A stretch of DNA of 9,823 bases from Oscillospiraceae bacterium (GTDB taxonomy: Bacteria; Bacillota; Clostridia; Oscillospirales; Acutalibacteraceae), in the NCBI GenBank assembly GCA_029012165.1, contig JAQXLO010000248.1, positions 1 to 9,823 on the forward strand, read 5' to 3'. The first letter of the stretch is position 1, and each line of letters begins with the position of its first letter. Position numbers and translations under genes: made by a program. Shown in pieces: positions 6,384-9,823 of this stretch. The notes under the pieces are model-generated. The model was given only the letters and a program-made list of their open reading frames with translations. It did no database searches and had not been told where the DNA came from.

Positions 6384-8029
6384 TATTTTGCCTTACACTC
6401 CTTGACCAGTGCGCCGAACGCATCGGACAGCTCTGCCGCCGTGTTTTTGCCCAGTGCCACCAGTTCCAGAGATTTATTCTGCCCGTACAACAGCGCCATA
6501 TAGTCGTTGCCGGGAATGATATAGCCGACCTGATCGTTCATGATGCCCAAGATCAGCAGCTGCCGCTCGCCGACCTGGGACTGCATGGTGGGATATGTCC
6601 AGTCCTCGCCGCTCCACGACTGGGATGCGGGCAGGGTGCCGCCGTAGGCCAGCTCCGCCGCCAGCTCGCCGGGAACAAAGGCAAGGGCAAGGTCATTGCC
6701 CAGCTCCATGTAGCCGATCTCGGAGACGACCTTATACTTGCACAGTCCCGCACGAACGACCTTGTTGGTCACAAGACCCATCTTGCCGGCGAAGGTAAGG
6801 ATGGGATTGCTGATGGAGAACAGCACTTCCTTGTACGCCACATTCAGCAGCGGCGCCACCTCCACGGCGTTTTCTTCGCCCTTTTCGATCAGCAGATTCG
6901 CCAGCGTCTTGCCGTACAGCTTCACACCGCCCAGTTCCTCTTTCTCCGCTTCCTCGATGCCCTCGATGGAATCCTTGACCTGAGAAGTGCCCTGCTCTGC
7001 GCCGAGGAAGAGCATGAAATCGGCATTCGCCTCCTCGTTGACGGTCTGCTCCATGTACAGCGGGTAATCCGCCGTAACCTCCGTTCCGCCGGCGCCGTTG
7101 CCCACGCAGTGCGCCGTGTAGGTGGAGAACCAGATCTGTCGGGAGCCGTCCTCGGGAATGAAACGGAAGAGGTTGAGGTCGGTGTCCATGACGAATGCGG
7201 GTCGCTTGTCACGCACGTAAGCGGAAGCGTCCACGGTGGAGAAGTACAGCTTGCCCGTCTTCATGGCGGCAACGGCTTCTTTCACGGACTGCTCCGTCTT
7301 ATCAAAGAGGTTGCGCATATACGTTTCATTCTGGCCGTTGACCATCTTTTTGCCAAAAAGATCACGCCACGGATTGAGAAGCTCGGAGAACAGCGGGCCG
7401 TTCATGCCGAAGGTGTCCACGGCGGAATGCTGGTGTAGAACGGTGATGTTGACAGCGGCAACGTCGTTTTTCGCACAGAAATCCGCCAGCTCCTGACGGA
7501 TGGCACGCACGTCCGTGGAGGACATCCCGTAGCCGTCGATGACACAGAACACCACCGTGCCTCTGCCGGAGCCGTCGTTCATGGCGATGGTGCGCACAAA
7601 CTGCTCGTCGTACACCTTGGAAACCACCTTATCCGTAACGGACAGGGAGCCGGCAACGTAGTGCTTGCCGTCCGTGATGTCCTGCCCCTCGGTGATGGAG
7701 GCTCTCGCATAGCCCATGGACCAAACGGCATTGGCCGCCGGTGCGTCCAAAAAATCCGTCTGTCCCTCGGTGAAGCCGTCTTTGGAATAATCCGTTTCTT
7801 TTTCCCAGCTGCGGGGCGTGTGGGTCAGGGCATTGATGCCGTTGATCAGCGCATTGAGTACGACGTCCACACCGTCGAGCAGTGTCTTTTCCGCCTTGCT
7901 TGCGGTTTTCGCTTCTCCGTGTACGGGTTTGGTGAAATCCTTGTCTGCCGCAAACGCCATCGGCACTGCCGACATAAACAGCGCCACACAGAGCATAACA
8001 GTGATTGCTTTTCGGAACATCTTTTTCAT
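6383..8029 (-). CDS. Secreted neutral/alkaline ceramidase-like protein
   Basis: This 548-residue protein starts with a clear signal peptide: MKKMFRK, a hydrophobic core, then an AFA/AD cleavage site at about residues 27-28. It should therefore be exported. The rest resembles the neutral/alkaline non-lysosomal ceramidase family (zinc amidases that release fatty acid from ceramide). An HQH motif lies at 199-201 in [12 protein letters not shown], another histidine at 307 in YTAHCVGNG followed by TADYP. Further on are [11 protein letters not shown] near 341-351, FVPGEL at 451-456 with the candidate zinc ligand Glu455, and [20 protein letters not shown] at 491-510. The order matches ceramidase landmarks, but several motifs are altered, so the substrate is unsure. 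No LPXTG anchor is seen. A longer frame opens at 8149 inside ruvA, but the ATG at 8029 gives the signal peptide and a good ribosome-binding site. It sits between ruvA and ruvB. Confidence 0.7.
   Translation of the reverse strand: MKKMFRKAITVMLCVALFMSAVPMAFAADKDFTKPVHGEAKTASKAEKTLLDGVDVVLNALINGINALTHTPRSWEKETDYSKDGFTEGQTDFLDAPAANAVWSMGYARASITEGQDITDGKHYVAGSLSVTDKVVSKVYDEQFVRTIAMNDGSGRGTVVFCVIDGYGMSSTDVRAIRQELADFCAKNDVAAVNITVLHQHSAVDTFGMNGPLFSELLNPWRDLFGKKMVNGQNETYMRNLFDKTEQSVKEAVAAMKTGKLYFSTVDASAYVRDKRPAFVMDTDLNLFRFIPEDGSRQIWFSTYTAHCVGNGAGGTEVTADYPLYMEQTVNEEANADFMLFLGAEQGTSQVKDSIEGIEEAEKEELGGVKLYGKTLANLLIEKGEENAVEVAPLLNVAYKEVLFSISNPILTFAGKMGLVTNKVVRAGLCKYKVVSEIGYMELGNDLALAFVPGELAAELAYGGTLPASQSWSGEDWTYPTMQSQVGERQLLILGIMNDQVGYIIPGNDYMALLYGQNKSLELVALGKNTAAELSDAFGALVKECKAK
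6391..6403 (-). promoter_or_regulatory. ruvB ribosome-binding region inside the upstream gene
   Basis: On the minus strand the segment contains AAGGAG (6398-6403) followed by AAGG (6391-6394), 14 and 7 bases from the ruvB ATG. Both fall in the last codons of the ceramidase-like gene, so ribosomes finishing that gene stop right at the ruvB start. Confidence 0.5.
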
Positions 8030-8037
8030 GGATATCT

Positions 8038-8042
8038 TCCTT
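8038..8042 (-). promoter_or_regulatory. Ribosome-binding site of the ceramidase-like gene
   Basis: On the minus strand this reads AAGGA (within AAAGGAAG), 8 bases upstream of the ATG at 8029. It lies in the 16-base gap after the ruvA stop. Together with the signal peptide that begins at this ATG, it rules out the longer upstream start within ruvA. Confidence 0.7.
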
Positions 8043-8045
8043 TCT

Positions 8046-8651
8046 TTACAGTTGTTTTGCCAAGGCACGCAGTGCCTGTTTGATGAGTGTTTCGGTGGGC
8101 AAGGCACTGTCCAGCTTGCCCACGGCGGCGGAAGCCTCGCTGCGGCCATAGCCCAGCATTTCCAGGGCGCTGACCGCTTCCTCGCAGTTTTTCGACGCAG
8201 AGACGACCCCTGCCGCTTCGGCGTCGCCGGTAAAGACTGCCGGCACCTCCGCTTTGAATTTATCCTTCAGCTCCAGCACCACCCGCTGCGCCAGCTTGTT
8301 GCCGACGCCCTGCGCCTTGGTGATGCTTTTCGCATCGCCGGACGCCACACACAGCGCCAGCCGCTCCGGCGTCATTTCCGACAATATCGCCAGCGCCGCC
8401 TTGGGACCGACGCCGGTCACGCCGATGAGCAGCTTAAAGCAGGACTGCTCCTGCGGGTCGGAAAAGCCGAACAGATCCATGGCGTCCTCCCGAACGCTCA
8501 GGTATGTATACAGCGTGACCTCGGCGCCGGGGGAACCCACCTTGCGCAGGGTGTTTTGGGATGCGGCACAGTAAAACGCCACGCCGCCGCACTGCACCGC
8601 CACGCCGCCGATGTCCGTATGGACAACCTTGCCTGTCAATGAATAAAGCAT
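8046..8651 (-). CDS. ruvA: Holliday junction DNA-binding protein RuvA
   Basis: RuvA tetramers bind the four-way junction and load RuvB rings. The 201-residue protein has all three domains. The N-terminal OB-fold begins MLYSLTGKVV and contains YLSVREDAMDLFGF (50-63), including the acidic pin residues Glu55 and Asp56. The middle domain has two helix-hairpin-helix motifs, GVTGVGPKAAL (77-87) and GVGNKLAQRVVLEL (115-128). After a flexible linker (about 133-155), the C-terminal RuvB-binding helices include SALEMLGYGRSEA (161-173). The ATG at 8651 is preceded by GGGAGGAG at a normal distance, within the 15-base gap after ruvC. Unlike the usual ruvAB pair, ruvB does not follow directly: a gene for an exported protein is interposed. 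Confidence 0.97.
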   Translation of the reverse strand: MLYSLTGKVVHTDIGGVAVQCGGVAFYCAASQNTLRKVGSPGAEVTLYTYLSVREDAMDLFGFSDPQEQSCFKLLIGVTGVGPKAALAILSEMTPERLALCVASGDAKSITKAQGVGNKLAQRVVLELKDKFKAEVPAVFTGDAEAAGVVSASKNCEEAVSALEMLGYGRSEASAAVGKLDSALPTETLIKQALRALAKQL

Positions 8652-8666
8652 AACCGCTCCTCCCTG

Positions 8667-9188
8667 TTATATCCCGCTGCGAACCCGGGAAAGGTCGATC
8701 TTGCCGCCGACGAACAGCGAACCGCTGGCGTGGGCGTGGCAGATCGCCATGGCCAAGGCATCGGCGGTATCGTCGGGCTTGGGGATCTTTTCCAGATTCA
8801 GGATCATTTTCGTCATCTCCTGCACCTGCTTTTTCTCTGCCCTGCCGTAACCGACCACACTTTGCTTGACCTGCAGGGGGGTGTATTCCGCAATGGACAA
8901 ACGGTTTTTCTGCGCCGCCAGAATCAGCACCCCTCTGGCTTGTCCCACGTCGATGACCGTTTTGGCGTTGGTGTTGTAAAAAAGCTTTTCGATGGCCATC
9001 ACATCCGGCTTCCACTTTTGCATGAGAGCAAAGGCGTCGTCGTAGATCTTCTCGAGCCGCTCGTTGAACGGGACACCTGCATCGGTGAAGATGGCGCCGT
9101 AGTCCACGACAGAAAAGCGGGTGTTTTGATAGTCGATCACCCCGTAGCCCACAATGGCATAGCCGGGGTCAATGCCGAGAATCCTCAT
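8667..9188 (-). CDS. ruvC: Crossover junction endodeoxyribonuclease RuvC
   Basis: RuvC is the dimeric resolvase that cuts Holliday junctions processed by RuvAB. The 173-residue protein begins MRILGIDPGYAIVGYGVID and keeps the four acidic catalytic residues expected for the RNase H-like fold: Asp7, Glu67 (in AIEKLFYNTNAKT), Asp140 and Asp143 (in DDTADALAMAICH). The DNA-contacting segment YTPLQVKQSVVGYGRAEKKQV (from 102) is also typical. The ATG overlaps the der stop by 4 bases (ATGA). There is only a weak purine-rich GAGAG stretch upstream, so translation is probably coupled to der. The gene leads into ruvA after 15 bases, giving the order ruvC-ruvA seen in many bacteria. Confidence 0.97.
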   Translation of the reverse strand: MRILGIDPGYAIVGYGVIDYQNTRFSVVDYGAIFTDAGVPFNERLEKIYDDAFALMQKWKPDVMAIEKLFYNTNAKTVIDVGQARGVLILAAQKNRLSIAEYTPLQVKQSVVGYGRAEKKQVQEMTKMILNLEKIPKPDDTADALAMAICHAHASGSLFVGGKIDLSRVRSGI

Positions 9189-9823
9189 TTTTTCTGCTCT
9201 CTTTCCCGGATGATCCAGCGTGTGGGCGTACCCTCCAGACCGAACACCTCACGAATCTGGTTGTCCAGATAGCGCTGGTAGCTGTAGTGGAACAAATCCT
9301 TGCGGTTGACGAAGCAGACGAATGTGGGCGGACGGGTGGACGCCTGGGTCATGTAGTAGATCTTCAGCCGTCTGCCCTTGTCCGTCGGCGGCTGGACACG
9401 GGTCGTCGCCGCAGCAAGGATCTCATTGAGCCTGCCGGTCTTGATGCGCATGGCGTTCTGCTCGTCCACATACTTGATCAGCTCAAACAGACGATCCAAC
9501 CGCTGACCCATTTTGGCGGAAATAAAGATGATGGGTGCATAGGACATGAACGCAAAATCGTTCATCAGTTTTTTGCGGTAGCCATCCATGGTCTTGCCGT
9601 CCTTTTCCACGGCGTCCCACTTGTTCACGGCGATGATGCACGCCTTGCCCTGCTCATGGGCAATACCCGCAACCTTGGAATCCTGCTCGGTGAAGCCCTC
9701 GGTGGCATCGATCATGATGACGCAGACCTGTGCACGCTCCACCGCCATTCTCGCACGGATGACAGAATACTTTTCAATGGCGTCGTCCACACGGCTCTTG
9801 CGGCGCAGTCCCGCCGTGTCGAT
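9185..9823 (-). CDS. der: Ribosome-associated GTPase Der (EngA), N-terminus cut by window edge
   Basis: Der is a GTPase with two tandem G domains and a KH-like C-terminal domain, needed for maturation of the 50S ribosomal subunit. Only the last 212 residues are visible: the frame is open at base 9823 and begins IDTAGLRRKSRVDDAIEKYS, which is the G3 (DTAG) switch region of the second G domain. G4 NKWD follows at visible residues 67-70 and G5 SAK at 102-104. From about 115 onward (RLNEILAAATTRVQPP, KIYYMTQAS, PTFVCFVN, SYQRYLDNQIREVFGLEGTPTR) the KH-like domain is recognisable and complete. The first G domain and the start of the second lie outside the window. The stop overlaps the ruvC start. 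Confidence 0.96.
   Translation of the reverse strand: MDTAGLRRKSRVDDAIEKYSVIRARMAVERAQVCVIMIDATEGFTEQDSKVAGIAHEQGKACIIAVNKWDAVEKDGKTMDGYRKKLMNDFAFMSYAPIIFISAKMGQRLDRLFELIKYVDEQNAMRIKTGRLNEILAAATTRVQPPTDKGRRLKIYYMTQASTRPPTFVCFVNRKDLFHYSYQRYLDNQIREVFGLEGTPTRWIIREREQKK

Noticed and set aside
8030..8149. 40-residue N-terminal extension of the ceramidase-like protein
   Set aside because: The extension overlaps ruvA and would bury the signal peptide; the ATG at 8029 has a good ribosome-binding site and begins a clear signal peptide.
1..9823. Mobile elements, CRISPR arrays, tRNA/rRNA genes, defence genes
   Set aside because: No transposase, integrase, inverted terminal repeats, regularly spaced repeats or RNA-gene signatures were seen; the window is filled by housekeeping-type genes.

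Overview
The window is a compact piece of bacterial chromosome, GC-rich by eye, with every recognisable gene on the minus strand, so transcription runs from position 9823 towards 1. Protein content points to a Firmicute of the class Clostridia, plausibly a gut Oscillospiraceae/Ruminococcaceae-type lineage. The reasons are a paired EcfA1-EcfA2-EcfT energy-coupling module without a local substrate-binding subunit, a stand-alone RlmI/RlmK-like methyltransferase, and very dense gene packing. The lineage is an inference from gene content; no rRNA or other phylogenetic marker was compared.

In transcription order: (1) 9823-9185, the C-terminal part of the ribosome-assembly GTPase Der, cut by the window edge, whose stop overlaps the start of ruvC. 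(2) 9188-5346, the Holliday-junction genes ruvC, ruvA and ruvB. Between ruvA and ruvB lies an unexpected gene for a secreted protein that resembles neutral/alkaline ceramidases. (3) 5277-3928, glmM (phosphoglucosamine mutase, cell-wall precursor synthesis), followed 16 bases later by a SAM-dependent methyltransferase (3911-3048). (4) 2996-476, ecfA1-ecfA2-ecfT, the ATPase/transmembrane module of an ECF vitamin transporter, with overlapping genes. (5) 410-1, a GNAT-family N-acetyltransferase cut by the window edge.

The largest gaps between genes are about 65 bases (ruvB to glmM and ecfT to the acetyltransferase) and about 50 bases (methyltransferase to ecfA1). The remaining junctions overlap by 1 to 4 bases or leave 15 to 16 bases. 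I see no convincing Rho-independent terminator or strong promoter, so much of the window may be one transcript or a few overlapping ones. No stretch over 300 bases lacks a gene. No RNA genes, insertion sequences, CRISPR arrays or long repeats were found.

Most of the window is ordinary housekeeping. The part most worth a second look is the ceramidase-like exported protein placed between ruvA and ruvB, with its stop codon sharing a base with the ruvB start. Next is the methyltransferase, which has the RlmI/RlmK-type fold signatures but no obvious m5C nucleophile motif.
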